Shown here piece by piece: positions 1-10,343 of a DNA stretch of 64,000 nucleotides. The DNA lies in assembly GCF_965216805.1 (NCBI RefSeq), contig NZ_CBDCGN010000002.1, positions 1 to 64,000 on the forward strand. The letters are read 5' to 3'. Every line of letters begins with the position of its first letter. Position 1 is the stretch's first letter. The notes below the pieces were generated by a model. The model was given only the letters and a program-made list of their open reading frames with translations. It had not been told where the DNA came from and did not search any database. Both the position numbers and the translations under genes were made by a program. Origin of the DNA: Panacagrimonas sp965216805. Lineage in GTDB: Bacteria > Pseudomonadota > Gammaproteobacteria > Nevskiales > Nevskiaceae.

Positions 1-2
1 AC

Positions 3-3000
3 ACCCCCAATCCGGGCACCAGCGGCGTCGACACCTTCAGCTACACCATCAGCGACGGCAACGGCGGCACCGATACCGCGACGGTCACGGTGATCGTGAA
101 TTCGCCTCCGCCACCTCCGCCACCTCCGGCTGCCCCGACGGTCGAGTCGGTGTCCGATGCGATGGCCACGGAAGGTGACGACCTGGTCCACACGGTGACA
201 CTGACGGGGACGACGTCGAATCCGACGACGTACGACTTCTCGCTGGTCGGTGTGACGGCGACCGAAGGCGACGACTACACCAACGCGCCGGTCTTCAGCG
301 ATGGCGTGATGTACGACGGCGTGGCGGGTCAGATCACCGTGCCGGCGGGTGTCACCAGCTTCACCGTGACCTACCCGACGCTGATGGATGCGATCACCGA
401 TCCGGGCGAGACCACGACCGTGACGGTGGGCGGTGAGACGGGCACCGGCACGATCAACGATCCGGCTGCCCCGACGGTCGAGTCGGTGTCCGATGCGATG
501 GCCACGGAAGGTGACGACCTGGTCCACACGGTGACACTGACGGGGACGACGTCGAATCCGACGACGTACGACTTCTCGCTGGTCGGTGTGACGGCGACCG
601 AAGGCGACGACTACACCAACGCGCCGGTCTTCAGCGATGGCGTGATGTACGACGGCGTGGCGGGTCAGATCACCGTGCCGGCGGGTGTCACCAGCTTCAC
701 CGTGACCTACCCGACGCTGATGGATGCGATCACCGATCCGGGCGAGACCACGACCGTGACGGTGGGCGGTGAGACGGGCACCGGCACGATCAACGATCCG
801 GCTGCCCCGACGGTCGAGTCGGTGTCCGATGCGATGGCCACGGAAGGTGACGACCTGGTCCACACGGTGACACTGACGGGGACGACGTCGAATCCGACGA
901 CGTACGACTTCTCGCTGGTCGGTGTGACGGCGACCGAAGGCGACGACTACACCAACGCGCCGGTCTTCAGCGATGGCGTGATGTACGACGGCGTGGCGGG
1001 TCAGATCACCGTGCCGGCGGGTGTCACCAGCTTCACCGTGACCTACCCGACGCTGATGGATGCGATCACCGATCCGGGCGAGACCACGACCGTGACGGTG
1101 GGCGGTGAGACGGGCACCGGCACGATCAACGATCCGGCTGCCCCGACGGTCGAGTCGGTGTCCGATGCGATGGCCACGGAAGGTGACGACCTGGTCCACA
1201 CGGTGACACTGACGGGGACGACGTCGAATCCGACGACGTACGACTTCTCGCTGGTCGGTGTGACGGCGACCGAAGGCGACGACTACACCAACGCGCCGGT
1301 CTTCAGCGATGGCGTGATGTACGACGGCGTGGCGGGTCAGATCACCGTGCCGGCGGGTGTCACCAGCTTCACCGTGACCTACCCGACGCTGATGGATGCG
1401 ATCACCGATCCGGGCGAGACCACGACCGTGACGGTGGGCGGTGAGACGGGCACCGGCACGATCAACGATCCGGCTGCCCCGACGGTCGAGTCGGTGTCCG
1501 ATGCGATGGCCACGGAAGGTGACGACCTGGTCCACACGGTGACACTGACGGGGACGACGTCGAATCCGACGACGTACGACTTCTCGCTGGTCGGTGTGAC
1601 GGCGACCGAAGGCGACGACTACACCAACGCGCCGGTCTTCAGCGATGGCGTGATGTACGACGGCGTGGCGGGTCAGATCACCGTGCCGGCGGGTGTCACC
1701 AGCTTCACCGTGACCTACCCGACGCTGATGGATGCGATCACCGATCCGGGCGAGACCACGACCGTGACGGTGGGCGGTGAGACGGGCACCGGCACGATCA
1801 ACGATCCGGCTGCCCCGACGGTCGAGTCGGTGTCCGATGCGATGGCCACGGAAGGTGACGACCTGGTCCACACGGTGACACTGACGGGGACGACGTCGAA
1901 TCCGACGACGTACGACTTCTCGCTGGTCGGTGTGACGGCGACCGAAGGCGACGACTACACCAACGCGCCGGTCTTCAGCGATGGCGTGATGTACGACGGC
2001 GTGGCGGGTCAGATCACCGTGCCGGCGGGTGTCACCAGCTTCACCGTGACCTACCCGACGCTGATGGATGCGATCACCGATCCGGGCGAGACCACGACCG
2101 TGACGGTGGGCGGTGAGACGGGCACCGGCACGATCAACGATCCGGCTGCCCCGACGGTCGAGTCGGTGTCCGATGCGATGGCCACGGAAGGTGACGACCT
2201 GGTCCACACGGTGACACTGACGGGGACGACGTCGAATCCGACGACGTACGACTTCTCGCTGGTCGGTGTGACGGCGACCGAAGGCGACGACTACACCAAC
2301 GCGCCGGTCTTCAGCGATGGCGTGATGTACGACGGCGTGGCGGGTCAGATCACCGTGCCGGCGGGTGTCACCAGCTTCACCGTGACCTACCCGACGCTGA
2401 TGGATGCGATCACCGATCCGGGCGAGACCACGACCGTGACGGTGGGCGGTGAGACGGGCACCGGCACGATCAACGATCCGGCTGCCCCGACGGTCGAGTC
2501 GGTGTCCGATGCGATGGCCACGGAAGGTGACGACCTGGTCCACACGGTGACACTGACGGGGACGACGTCGAATCCGACGACGTACGACTTCTCGCTGGTC
2601 GGTGTGACGGCGACCGAAGGCGACGACTACACCAACGCGCCGGTCTTCAGCGATGGCGTGATGTACGACGGCGTGGCGGGTCAGATCACCGTGCCGGCGG
2701 GTGTCACCAGCTTCACCGTGACCTACCCGACGCTGATGGATGCGATCACCGATCCGGGCGAGACCACGACCGTGACGGTGGGCGGTGAGACGGGCACCGG
2801 CACGATCAACGATCCGGCTGCCCCGACGGTCGAGTCGGTGTCCGATGCGATGGCCACGGAAGGTGACGACCTGGTCCACACGGTGACACTGACGGGGACG
2901 ACGTCGAATCCGACGACGTACGACTTCTCGCTGGTCGGTGTGACGGCGACCGAAGGCGACGACTACACCAACGCGCCGGTCTTCAGCGATGGCGTGATGT

Positions 3001-6000
3001 ACGACGGCGTGGCGGGTCAGATCACCGTGCCGGCGGGTGTCACCAGCTTCACCGTGACCTACCCGACGCTGATGGATGCGATCACCGATCCGGGCGAGAC
3101 CACGACCGTGACGGTGGGCGGTGAGACGGGCACCGGCACGATCAACGATCCGGCTGCCCCGACGGTCGAGTCGGTGTCCGATGCGATGGCCACGGAAGGT
3201 GACGACCTGGTCCACACGGTGACACTGACGGGGACGACGTCGAATCCGACGACGTACGACTTCTCGCTGGTCGGTGTGACGGCGACCGAAGGCGACGACT
3301 ACACCAACGCGCCGGTCTTCAGCGATGGCGTGATGTACGACGGCGTGGCGGGTCAGATCACCGTGCCGGCGGGTGTCACCAGCTTCACCGTGACCTACCC
3401 GACGCTGATGGATGCGATCACCGATCCGGGCGAGACCACGACCGTGACGGTGGGCGGTGAGACGGGCACCGGCACGATCAACGATCCGGCTGCCCCGACG
3501 GTCGAGTCGGTGTCCGATGCGATGGCCACGGAAGGTGACGACCTGGTCCACACGGTGACACTGACGGGGACGACGTCGAATCCGACGACGTACGACTTCT
3601 CGCTGGTCGGTGTGACGGCGACCGAAGGCGACGACTACACCAACGCGCCGGTCTTCAGCGATGGCGTGATGTACGACGGCGTGGCGGGTCAGATCACCGT
3701 GCCGGCGGGTGTCACCAGCTTCACCGTGACCTACCCGACGCTGATGGATGCGATCACCGATCCGGGCGAGACCACGACCGTGACGGTGGGCGGTGAGACG
3801 GGCACCGGCACGATCAACGATCCGGCTGCCCCGACGGTCGAGTCGGTGTCCGATGCGATGGCCACGGAAGGTGACGACCTGGTCCACACGGTGACACTGA
3901 CGGGGACGACGTCGAATCCGACGACGTACGACTTCTCGCTGGTCGGTGTGACGGCGACCGAAGGCGACGACTACACCAACGCGCCGGTCTTCAGCGATGG
4001 CGTGATGTACGACGGCGTGGCGGGTCAGATCACCGTGCCGGCGGGTGTCACCAGCTTCACCGTGACCTACCCGACGCTGATGGATGCGATCACCGATCCG
4101 GGCGAGACCACGACCGTGACGGTGGGCGGTGAGACGGGCACCGGCACGATCAACGATCCGGCTGCCCCGACGGTCGAGTCGGTGTCCGATGCGATGGCCA
4201 CGGAAGGTGACGACCTGGTCCACACGGTGACACTGACGGGGACGACGTCGAATCCGACGACGTACGACTTCTCGCTGGTCGGTGTGACGGCGACCGAAGG
4301 CGACGACTACACCAACGCGCCGGTCTTCAGCGATGGCGTGATGTACGACGGCGTGGCGGGTCAGATCACCGTGCCGGCGGGTGTCACCAGCTTCACCGTG
4401 ACCTACCCGACGCTGATGGATGCGATCACCGATCCGGGCGAGACCACGACCGTGACGGTGGGCGGTGAGACGGGCACCGGCACGATCAACGATCCGGCTG
4501 CCCCGACGGTCGAGTCGGTGTCCGATGCGATGGCCACGGAAGGTGACGACCTGGTCCACACGGTGACACTGACGGGGACGACGTCGAATCCGACGACGTA
4601 CGACTTCTCGCTGGTCGGTGTGACGGCGACCGAAGGCGACGACTACACCAACGCGCCGGTCTTCAGCGATGGCGTGATGTACGACGGCGTGGCGGGTCAG
4701 ATCACCGTGCCGGCGGGTGTCACCAGCTTCACCGTGACCTACCCGACGCTGATGGATGCGATCACCGATCCGGGCGAGACCACGACCGTGACGGTGGGCG
4801 GTGAGACGGGCACCGGCACGATCAACGATCCGGCTGCCCCGACGGTCGAGTCGGTGTCCGATGCGATGGCCACGGAAGGTGACGACCTGGTCCACACGGT
4901 GACACTGACGGGGACGACGTCGAATCCGACGACGTACGACTTCTCGCTGGTCGGTGTGACGGCGACCGAAGGCGACGACTACACCAACGCGCCGGTCTTC
5001 AGCGATGGCGTGATGTACGACGGCGTGGCGGGTCAGATCACCGTGCCGGCGGGTGTCACCAGCTTCACCGTGACCTACCCGACGCTGATGGATGCGATCA
5101 CCGATCCGGGCGAGACCACGACCGTGACGGTGGGCGGTGAGACGGGCACCGGCACGATCAACGATCCGGCTGCCCCGACGGTCGAGTCGGTGTCCGATGC
5201 GATGGCCACGGAAGGTGACGACCTGGTCCACACGGTGACACTGACGGGGACGACGTCGAATCCGACGACGTACGACTTCTCGCTGGTCGGTGTGACGGCG
5301 ACCGAAGGCGACGACTACACCAACGCGCCGGTCTTCAGCGATGGCGTGATGTACGACGGCGTGGCGGGTCAGATCACCGTGCCGGCGGGTGTCACCAGCT
5401 TCACCGTGACCTACCCGACGCTGATGGATGCGATCACCGATCCGGGCGAGACCACGACCGTGACGGTGGGCGGTGAGACGGGCACCGGCACGATCAACGA
5501 TCCGGCTGCCCCGACGGTCGAGTCGGTGTCCGATGCGATGGCCACGGAAGGTGACGACCTGGTCCACACGGTGACACTGACGGGGACGACGTCGAATCCG
5601 ACGACGTACGACTTCTCGCTGGTCGGTGTGACGGCGACCGAAGGCGACGACTACACCAACGCGCCGGTCTTCAGCGATGGCGTGATGTACGACGGCGTGG
5701 CGGGTCAGATCACCGTGCCGGCGGGTGTCACCAGCTTCACCGTGACCTACCCGACGCTGATGGATGCGATCACCGATCCGGGCGAGACCACGACCGTGAC
5801 GGTGGGCGGTGAGACGGGCACCGGCACGATCAACGATCCGGCTGCCCCGACGGTCGAGTCGGTGTCCGATGCGATGGCCACGGAAGGTGACGACCTGGTC
5901 CACACGGTGACACTGACGGGGACGACGTCGAATCCGACGACGTACGACTTCTCGCTGGTCGGTGTGACGGCGACCGAAGGCGACGACTACACCAACGCGC

Positions 6001-9000
6001 CGGTCTTCAGCGATGGCGTGATGTACGACGGCGTGGCGGGTCAGATCACCGTGCCGGCGGGTGTCACCAGCTTCACCGTGACCTACCCGACGCTGATGGA
6101 TGCGATCACCGATCCGGGCGAGACCACGACCGTGACGGTGGGCGGTGAGACGGGCACCGGCACGATCAACGATCCGGCTGCCCCGACGGTCGAGTCGGTG
6201 TCCGATGCGATGGCCACGGAAGGTGACGACCTGGTCCACACGGTGACACTGACGGGGACGACGTCGAATCCGACGACGTACGACTTCTCGCTGGTCGGTG
6301 TGACGGCGACCGAAGGCGACGACTACACCAACGCGCCGGTCTTCAGCGATGGCGTGATGTACGACGGCGTGGCGGGTCAGATCACCGTGCCGGCGGGTGT
6401 CACCAGCTTCACCGTGACCTACCCGACGCTGATGGATGCGATCACCGATCCGGGCGAGACCACGACCGTGACGGTGGGCGGTGAGACGGGCACCGGCACG
6501 ATCAACGATCCGGCTGCCCCGACGGTCGAGTCGGTGTCCGATGCGATGGCCACGGAAGGTGACGACCTGGTCCACACGGTGACACTGACGGGGACGACGT
6601 CGAATCCGACGACGTACGACTTCTCGCTGGTCGGTGTGACGGCGACCGAAGGCGACGACTACACCAACGCGCCGGTCTTCAGCGATGGCGTGATGTACGA
6701 CGGCGTGGCGGGTCAGATCACCGTGCCGGCGGGTGTCACCAGCTTCACCGTGACCTACCCGACGCTGATGGATGCGATCACCGATCCGGGCGAGACCACG
6801 ACCGTGACGGTGGGCGGTGAGACGGGCACCGGCACGATCAACGATCCGGCTGCCCCGACGGTCGAGTCGGTGTCCGATGCGATGGCCACGGAAGGTGACG
6901 ACCTGGTCCACACGGTGACACTGACGGGGACGACGTCGAATCCGACGACGTACGACTTCTCGCTGGTCGGTGTGACGGCGACCGAAGGCGACGACTACAC
7001 CAACGCGCCGGTCTTCAGCGATGGCGTGATGTACGACGGCGTGGCGGGTCAGATCACCGTGCCGGCGGGTGTCACCAGCTTCACCGTGACCTACCCGACG
7101 CTGATGGATGCGATCACCGATCCGGGCGAGACCACGACCGTGACGGTGGGCGGTGAGACGGGCACCGGCACGATCAACGATCCGGCTGCCCCGACGGTCG
7201 AGTCGGTGTCCGATGCGATGGCCACGGAAGGTGACGACCTGGTCCACACGGTGACACTGACGGGGACGACGTCGAATCCGACGACGTACGACTTCTCGCT
7301 GGTCGGTGTGACGGCGACCGAAGGCGACGACTACACCAACGCGCCGGTCTTCAGCGATGGCGTGATGTACGACGGCGTGGCGGGTCAGATCACCGTGCCG
7401 GCGGGTGTCACCAGCTTCACCGTGACCTACCCGACGCTGATGGATGCGATCACCGATCCGGGCGAGACCACGACCGTGACGGTGGGCGGTGAGACGGGCA
7501 CCGGCACGATCAACGATCCGGCTCCGCCAGTGATCGGCGCCAACCTAACTGCTTTGCTCGACGACGACGCACTGATCGGCGGCAATCCAGGCGGTACAGG
7601 CGATGACAGTGATGCTCAGAATGTAGCTGGAACGCTCAGCTTCGATGCAGGGACTGCGGGCGCAACCGTCGCCTTCCTGACCAGCGGCAGTCCGGATGGA
7701 TTCACCTACGAGCTTGCGGCGAACGGTAACGACCTGCTGATCAATCAGGGAGCGATTACGGTGCTGACGGTGACGCTCGATCCGGCTACGGGCGCCTACA
7801 CCGTGGCGCAGAACGCGCCGATGCTGCACGCTACGGGCGACAACGAGAACAATGCCGCGTTCGCAGTGACCTATCGAGTGACGGCAGGAAATGGCGCCTC
7901 TGCCAACGGCACTCTGAACATCAATGTCGATGACGACAGCCCTGTTCAGTTCGCGGCGGACCCGGGCGCGGTGCTCGATACGGACATCGCTCCGACGGCG
8001 TTCAATCTCAATCTTGACCTGGGCGCCGATGGCGCTGGCACGGCTACGTTCGACATCACCAACAACGGAATGATGGCGCGTGACATCGATGGTGCGCTGC
8101 TCAAGATCAACGGCGATCAGATTTATCTATTCGGAGACGGGGCTGGCACCCTGACGGGCAGCACCAGCCCGACTAATTCGGGCGGCGTTGTTGCTTTCAC
8201 GATTGCCCTGGACCCGTTTGCCAATACCTACACGGTGGACTTGAACGGGACCATCAGCAATGGCACCGAGTTCAGTCTTACCGATCTGACCAGTGGCGTT
8301 GCAGGTAACGTGCAATTCAGGGGAATTGGATCTAACGCTAGTGTGGAGGCCGTCGACATATTGCTTTCGGGGCGTGGAGGAACCGTCAACACGAACGCCA
8401 CTTCCATCGGCGTGGGCAACCAGGCGATCGATGCCAACGAGGCCGTGCGTATTGATTTCGTGACCAGCCTTGTAGATCCCGGCGTCGACGTGAGTGGGTT
8501 CAACTACGCGGCGCACCAGTCAGCGATTTCATTCAGGCAAGCGATTCCGCAGGTCAGTGGCGGCCCCAGCAACACTGTAGCTATCGTGGTGGCAGCTATC
8601 GTTGATCTCACCAACGATCAGACCTTCCCCAACACCCTGGCAACCATCGCTGCCGACCCGAATGAGGAATTGGCGGGAATCACCAAGGTTACGGTGTTGG
8701 AAGACGGCATCACTGAGCGGGTGTTCTCGTCTGATGGCACCGTCGGTGGCATCACGGTGGACTTCCGCGTCGACGGTACAGTTTCGATCTCTGGCCTGCA
8801 GGAGGGGGATATTTATCAGATTCACTCCAACACGCCCTTCCAGGCCGTTCTGGTTGAGTCCGTTCCGACCAACACTGTCAGCTTTGATCTCGGTCTATTC
8901 TCTCTCGAGACCGTCAATGATCGGTCCCCTATCAATCTCGCCTACGATGTGGTGGGCACGGATGCCGACGGCGATTCGGCCAGCGGTACTTTGAGCTTGG

Positions 9001-9578
9001 CGCTGCTGCCCAACAATGTGGATTCCATCATTGGTGATGCCTCCGGGCAGACGTTGAATGGGGATGCCGATGGAAACAGCCTTGCCGGCCTGCTGGGTAA
9101 CGATACGATCAATGGCCTTGGCGGCAACGACTTCCTCTTCGGCGGCGCGGGCAATGACACGCTGACGGGTGGGGCTGGCAGCGATACCCTGTACGGCCAG
9201 ACCGGGAATGACACGCTGACCGGTGGCACGGGCGCCGGTGGTCTGGACACTACCAGCGACCGTTTCGTGTTCCAGCGAGGCGATTCAGGGGTGGATACGA
9301 TCGCCGACTTCAATCCTGCGACCGCGAGTGCGGGTGGAGATGTGCTCGACCTGCGCGATCTGCTTCAGGGTGAGTCCGGCACCGCAGCCAATCTTGATAC
9401 CTACTTGAAGTTTGAAACCGTCGGGGCTGACACGAAGATTTCAGTCAGCAGTCAGTCAAACGGGGCTGTAGTGCAGGAGATTGTTCTGCAGAACGTCACC
9501 CTGGCCGGCAATTCGGACGCTGAAATCATTCAGAACCTGCTGAATGCTGGCAAGCTGGTCGCCGACGGAAATCCCTGA
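3..9578 (+). CDS. Giant RTX/Lap-type surface adhesin, type I secreted (5' partial)
   Basis: The reading frame is open from the window edge (first whole codon at 3), so the true start lies upstream; the GTG at 90 is not a real start. Residues coded by 3-98 (ending DTATVTVIVN) look like the end of a cadherin-like/tandem-95 domain. A poly-proline linker follows (105-128), then 22 tandem 112-residue repeats (129-7520). Each repeat has TEGDD and TVTVGG strands resembling Calx-beta/Ig-like adhesin folds and ends GTGTINDP. From 7521 comes a different, lower-GC C-terminal part with LDDDALIGGNPGG and VDDDSP motifs as in T1SS-143 repeat regions. RTX nonapeptides such as GGAGNDTLTGG lie at about 9030-9235. 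The tail DRFVFQ...DTIADF...GGDVLDLRDLL is a VCA0849-class type I secretion signal. The visible part exceeds 3,190 residues. Context (LapG, LapD and TolC genes downstream) implies a LapA-like cell-surface adhesin whose release is set by c-di-GMP. No inner-membrane transporter genes are visible. Confidence 0.93.
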   Translation, partial: TPNPGTSGVDTFSYTISDGNGGTDTATVTVIVNSPPPPPPPPAAPTVESVSDAMATEGDDLVHTVTLTGTTSNPTTYDFSLVGVTATEGDDYTNAPVFSDGVMYDGVAGQITVPAGVTSFTVTYPTLMDAITDPGETTTVTVGGETGTGTINDPAAPTVESVSDAMATEGDDLVHTVTLTGTTSNPTTYDFSLVGVTATEGDDYTNAPVFSDGVMYDGVAGQITVPAGVTSFTVTYPTLMDAITDPGETTTVTVGGETGTGTINDPAAPTVESVSDAMATEGDDLVHTVTLTGTTSNPTTYDFSLVGVTATEGDDYTNAPVFSDGVMYDGVAGQITVPAGVTSFTVTYPTLMDAITDPGETTTVTVGGETGTGTINDPAAPTVESVSDAMATEGDDLVHTVTLTGTTSNPTTYDFSLVGVTATEGDDYTNAPVFSDGVMYDGVAGQITVPAGVTSFTVTYPTLMDAITDPGETTTVTVGGETGTGTINDPAAPTVESVSDAMATEGDDLVHTVTLTGTTSNPTTYDFSLVGVTATEGDDYTNAPVFSDGVMYDGVAGQITVPAGVTSFTVTYPTLMDAITDPGETTTVTVGGETGTGTINDPAAPTVESVSDAMATEGDDLVHTVTLTGTTSNPTTYDFSLVGVTATEGDDYTNAPVFSDGVMYDGVAGQITVPAGVTSFTVTYPTLMDAITDPGETTTVTVGGETGTGTINDPAAPTVESVSDAMATEGDDLVHTVTLTGTTSNPTTYDFSLVGVTATEGDDYTNAPVFSDGVMYDGVAGQITVPAGVTSFTVTYPTLMDAITDPGETTTVTVGGETGTGTINDPAAPTVESVSDAMATEGDDLVHTVTLTGTTSNPTTYDFSLVGVTATEGDDYTNAPVFSDGVMYDGVAGQITVPAGVTSFTVTYPTLMDAITDPGETTTVTVGGETGTGTINDPAAPTVESVSDAMATEGDDLVHTVTLTGTTSNPTTYDFSLVGVTATEGDDYTNAPVFSDGVMYDGVAGQITVPAGVTSFTVTYPTLMDAITDPGETTTVTVGGETGTGTINDPAAPTVESVSDAMATEGDDLVHTVTLTGTTSNPTTYDFSLVGVTATEGDDYTNAPVFSDGVMYDGVAGQITVPAGVTSFTVTYPTLMDAITDPGETTTVTVGGETGTGTINDPAAPTVESVSDAMATEGDDLVHTVTLTGTTSNPTTYDFSLVGVTATEGDDYTNAPVFSDGVMYDGVAGQITVPAGVTSFTVTYPTLMDAITDPGETTTVTVGGETGTGTINDPAAPTVESVSDAMATEGDDLVHTVTLTGTTSNPTTYDFSLVGVTATEGDDYTNAPVFSDGVMYDGVAGQITVPAGVTSFTVTYPTLMDAITDPGETTTVTVGGETGTGTINDPAAPTVESVSDAMATEGDDLVHTVTLTGTTSNPTTYDFSLVGVTATEGDDYTNAPVFSDGVMYDGVAGQITVPAGVTSFTVTYPTLMDAITDPGETTTVTVGGETGTGTINDPAAPTVESVSDAMATEGDDLVHTVTLTGTTSNPTTYDFSLVGVTATEGDDYTNAPVFSDGVMYDGVAGQITVPAGVTSFTVTYPTLMDAITDPGETTTVTVGGETGTGTINDPAAPTVESVSDAMATEGDDLVHTVTLTGTTSNPTTYDFSLVGVTATEGDDYTNAPVFSDGVMYDGVAGQITVPAGVTSFTVTYPTLMDAITDPGETTTVTVGGETGTGTINDPAAPTVESVSDAMATEGDDLVHTVTLTGTTSNPTTYDFSLVGVTATEGDDYTNAPVFSDGVMYDGVAGQITVPAGVTSFTVTYPTLMDAITDPGETTTVTVGGETGTGTINDPAAPTVESVSDAMATEGDDLVHTVTLTGTTSNPTTYDFSLVGVTATEGDDYTNAPVFSDGVMYDGVAGQITVPAGVTSFTVTYPTLMDAITDPGETTTVTVGGETGTGTINDPAAPTVESVSDAMATEGDDLVHTVTLTGTTSNPTTYDFSLVGVTATEGDDYTNAPVFSDGVMYDGVAGQITVPAGVTSFTVTYPTLMDAITDPGETTTVTVGGETGTGTINDPAAPTVESVSDAMATEGDDLVHTVTLTGTTSNPTTYDFSLVGVTATEGDDYTNAPVFSDGVMYDGVAGQITVPAGVTSFTVTYPTLMDAITDPGETTTVTVGGETGTGTINDPAAPTVESVSDAMATEGDDLVHTVTLTGTTSNPTTYDFSLVGVTATEGDDYTNAPVFSDGVMYDGVAGQITVPAGVTSFTVTYPTLMDAITDPGETTTVTVGGETGTGTINDPAAPTVESVSDAMATEGDDLVHTVTLTGTTSNPTTYDFSLVGVTATEGDDYTNAPVFSDGVMYDGVAGQITVPAGVTSFTVTYPTLMDAITDPGETTTVTVGGETGTGTINDPAAPTVESVSDAMATEGDDLVHTVTLTGTTSNPTTYDFSLVGVTATEGDDYTNAPVFSDGVMYDGVAGQITVPAGVTSFTVTYPTLMDAITDPGETTTVTVGGETGTGTINDPAPPVIGANLTALLDDDALIGGNPGGTGDDSDAQNVAGTLSFDAGTAGATVAFLTSGSPDGFTYELAANGNDLLINQGAITVLTVTLDPATGAYTVAQNAPMLHATGDNENNAAFAVTYRVTAGNGASANGTLNINVDDDSPVQFAADPGAVLDTDIAPTAFNLNLDLGADGAGTATFDITNNGMMARDIDGALLKINGDQIYLFGDGAGTLTGSTSPTNSGGVVAFTIALDPFANTYTVDLNGTISNGTEFSLTDLTSGVAGNVQFRGIGSNASVEAVDILLSGRGGTVNTNATSIGVGNQAIDANEAVRIDFVTSLVDPGVDVSGFNYAAHQSAISFRQAIPQVSGGPSNTVAIVVAAIVDLTNDQTFPNTLATIAADPNEELAGITKVTVLEDGITERVFSSDGTVGGITVDFRVDGTVSISGLQEGDIYQIHSNTPFQAVLVESVPTNTVSFDLGLFSLETVNDRSPINLAYDVVGTDADGDSASGTLSLALLPNNVDSIIGDASGQTLNGDADGNSLAGLLGNDTINGLGGNDFLFGGAGNDTLTGGAGSDTLYGQTGNDTLTGGTGAGGLDTTSDRFVFQRGDSGVDTIADFNPATASAGGDVLDLRDLLQGESGTAANLDTYLKFETVGADTKISVSSQSNGAVVQEIVLQNVTLAGNSDAEIIQNLLNAGKLVADGNP
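129..7520 (+). repeat. 22 tandem 336-bp repeats inside the adhesin gene
   Basis: Copies begin at 129, 465, 801 and so on every 336 bp, ending at 7520, exactly 22 units (7,392 bp). I could find no base difference between copies by reading; identity extends a few bases beyond both ends (about 125-7523). The unit is 112 codons, so the array stays in frame and copy-number changes would only lengthen or shorten the protein. Such zero divergence suggests very recent expansion or continuing homogenisation by recombination. Assembly collapse or expansion of the copy number is possible. Confidence 0.97.
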
Positions 9579-9644
9579 GGCAGGTCGCCTCTAGCATTTG
9601 CGCACACCATGCGCCGTGCAGGGGATCAAGGCTTGAGGCTTTTG

Positions 9645-9674
9645 AGCCGCGTCTGTTTCAGGCGCGGCTTTCTT
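9645..9674 (+). terminator. Rho-independent terminator after the adhesin gene
   Basis: Arms AGCCGCGTCTG (9645-9655) and CAGGCGCGGCT (9659-9669) pair over 11 bp with one G-U pair around a 3-nt loop, followed by TTCTT. It sits 66 bases after the adhesin stop and just before the next small gene. Confidence 0.75.
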
Positions 9675-9693
9675 ATTGCGAACGAGCAAGGAT

Positions 9694-10050
9694 ATGAACG
9701 ACCAAAAGGATGAGGGCGGTCTGGCAGTTTATCTGCGCCGCGACGCAGCGGGGCAGATTGCCTCGGTCAGCCGCCTGCCCTCGCCCGATCACCCGGAGTC
9801 CCGCTCGCCGGAGCACGCGGAAGTGGTGTTGTTTCTGCAATCTCTGACGCCGCGCAAGGCGGCCTTGCTGGAATCAGATCTGTCGCTGATTCGAGCGCTG
9901 GAGGACCTGATCGATGTGCTGATCCGCAAGGAGGTTCTTCGGCTCACCGACTTGCCGGAAAGTGTGCAGAACAAGCTCATGACGCGTCGCCGTCTGCGTC
10001 GGTCCTTGGACAGTCTGAGTCTGCTGGGTCGTGACGACGATACGGTTTAG
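9694..10050 (+). CDS. Small conserved protein of unknown function beside the adhesin
   Basis: This 118-residue soluble protein has no signal peptide. The N-terminal part (VYLRRDAAGQIASVSR) is followed by a charged helical C-terminal half containing LEDLIDVLIRKEVLRLTDLP and a R-rich KLMTRRRLRRSL helix. I recall a proteobacterial family of this size and pattern that is often mislabelled tryptophan synthase beta-like; it has none of the PLP-enzyme motifs, so that name should not be trusted. The ATG at 9694 is preferred over a TTG at 9676 because GCAAGG lies just upstream. Its role next to adhesin genes is unknown; a regulatory or assembly accessory role is only a guess. Confidence 0.75.
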   Translation: MNDQKDEGGLAVYLRRDAAGQIASVSRLPSPDHPESRSPEHAEVVLFLQSLTPRKAALLESDLSLIRALEDLIDVLIRKEVLRLTDLPESVQNKLMTRRRLRRSLDSLSLLGRDDDTV

Positions 10051-10160
10051 CTGGCATTCCGGAATCTGCCCGAACGGGCTTGCAGAATCTGCGAGGCGGC
10101 ATGCCTTACGAGGCGCAGGTGCAAGGCTGGCTGTTCCGTTGATCCTAAAAACGGCAATTG

Positions 10161-10294
10161 GACACGGATTTCGCGGATAAACACGGATCAAAACACAAAC
10201 CTGCTGAGAATCGTTGCTTCACCGATTGGGTGCCTTGATCGGCGTTGGCAATTCGCTGATTTTCAATCCGTGTCATCCGTGAAATCCGTGTCGA
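10161..10294. repeat. Dispersed CACGGAT/ATCCGTG inverted repeat, family A copy 1
   Basis: The left half has three spaced CACGGAT/CGCGGAT motifs (CACGGATTTCGCGGATAAAC...), and the right half (about 10267-10294) has the complement, ATCCGTG/ATCCGTG/ATCCGTG. It lies in the 293-bp gap between convergent genes. Related copies lie at 24729-24819 and 32093-32188. I see no gene in this gap. Confidence 0.7.
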
Positions 10295-10343
10295 ATGCTT
10301 TTTCCAGGTTGATCACGCTGGTCAGGTGAAGCCGCTCCACGAG

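Noticed and set aside
129..7520. Tandem repeat array resembling a CRISPR or satellite
   Set aside because: The period is 336 bp, in frame, with no spacers, and it encodes a continuous adhesin stalk.
9676..10050. Tryptophan synthase beta-like protein
   Set aside because: Only about 118 residues with no PLP-binding motif; the name circulates for this family but is not supported by the sequence.
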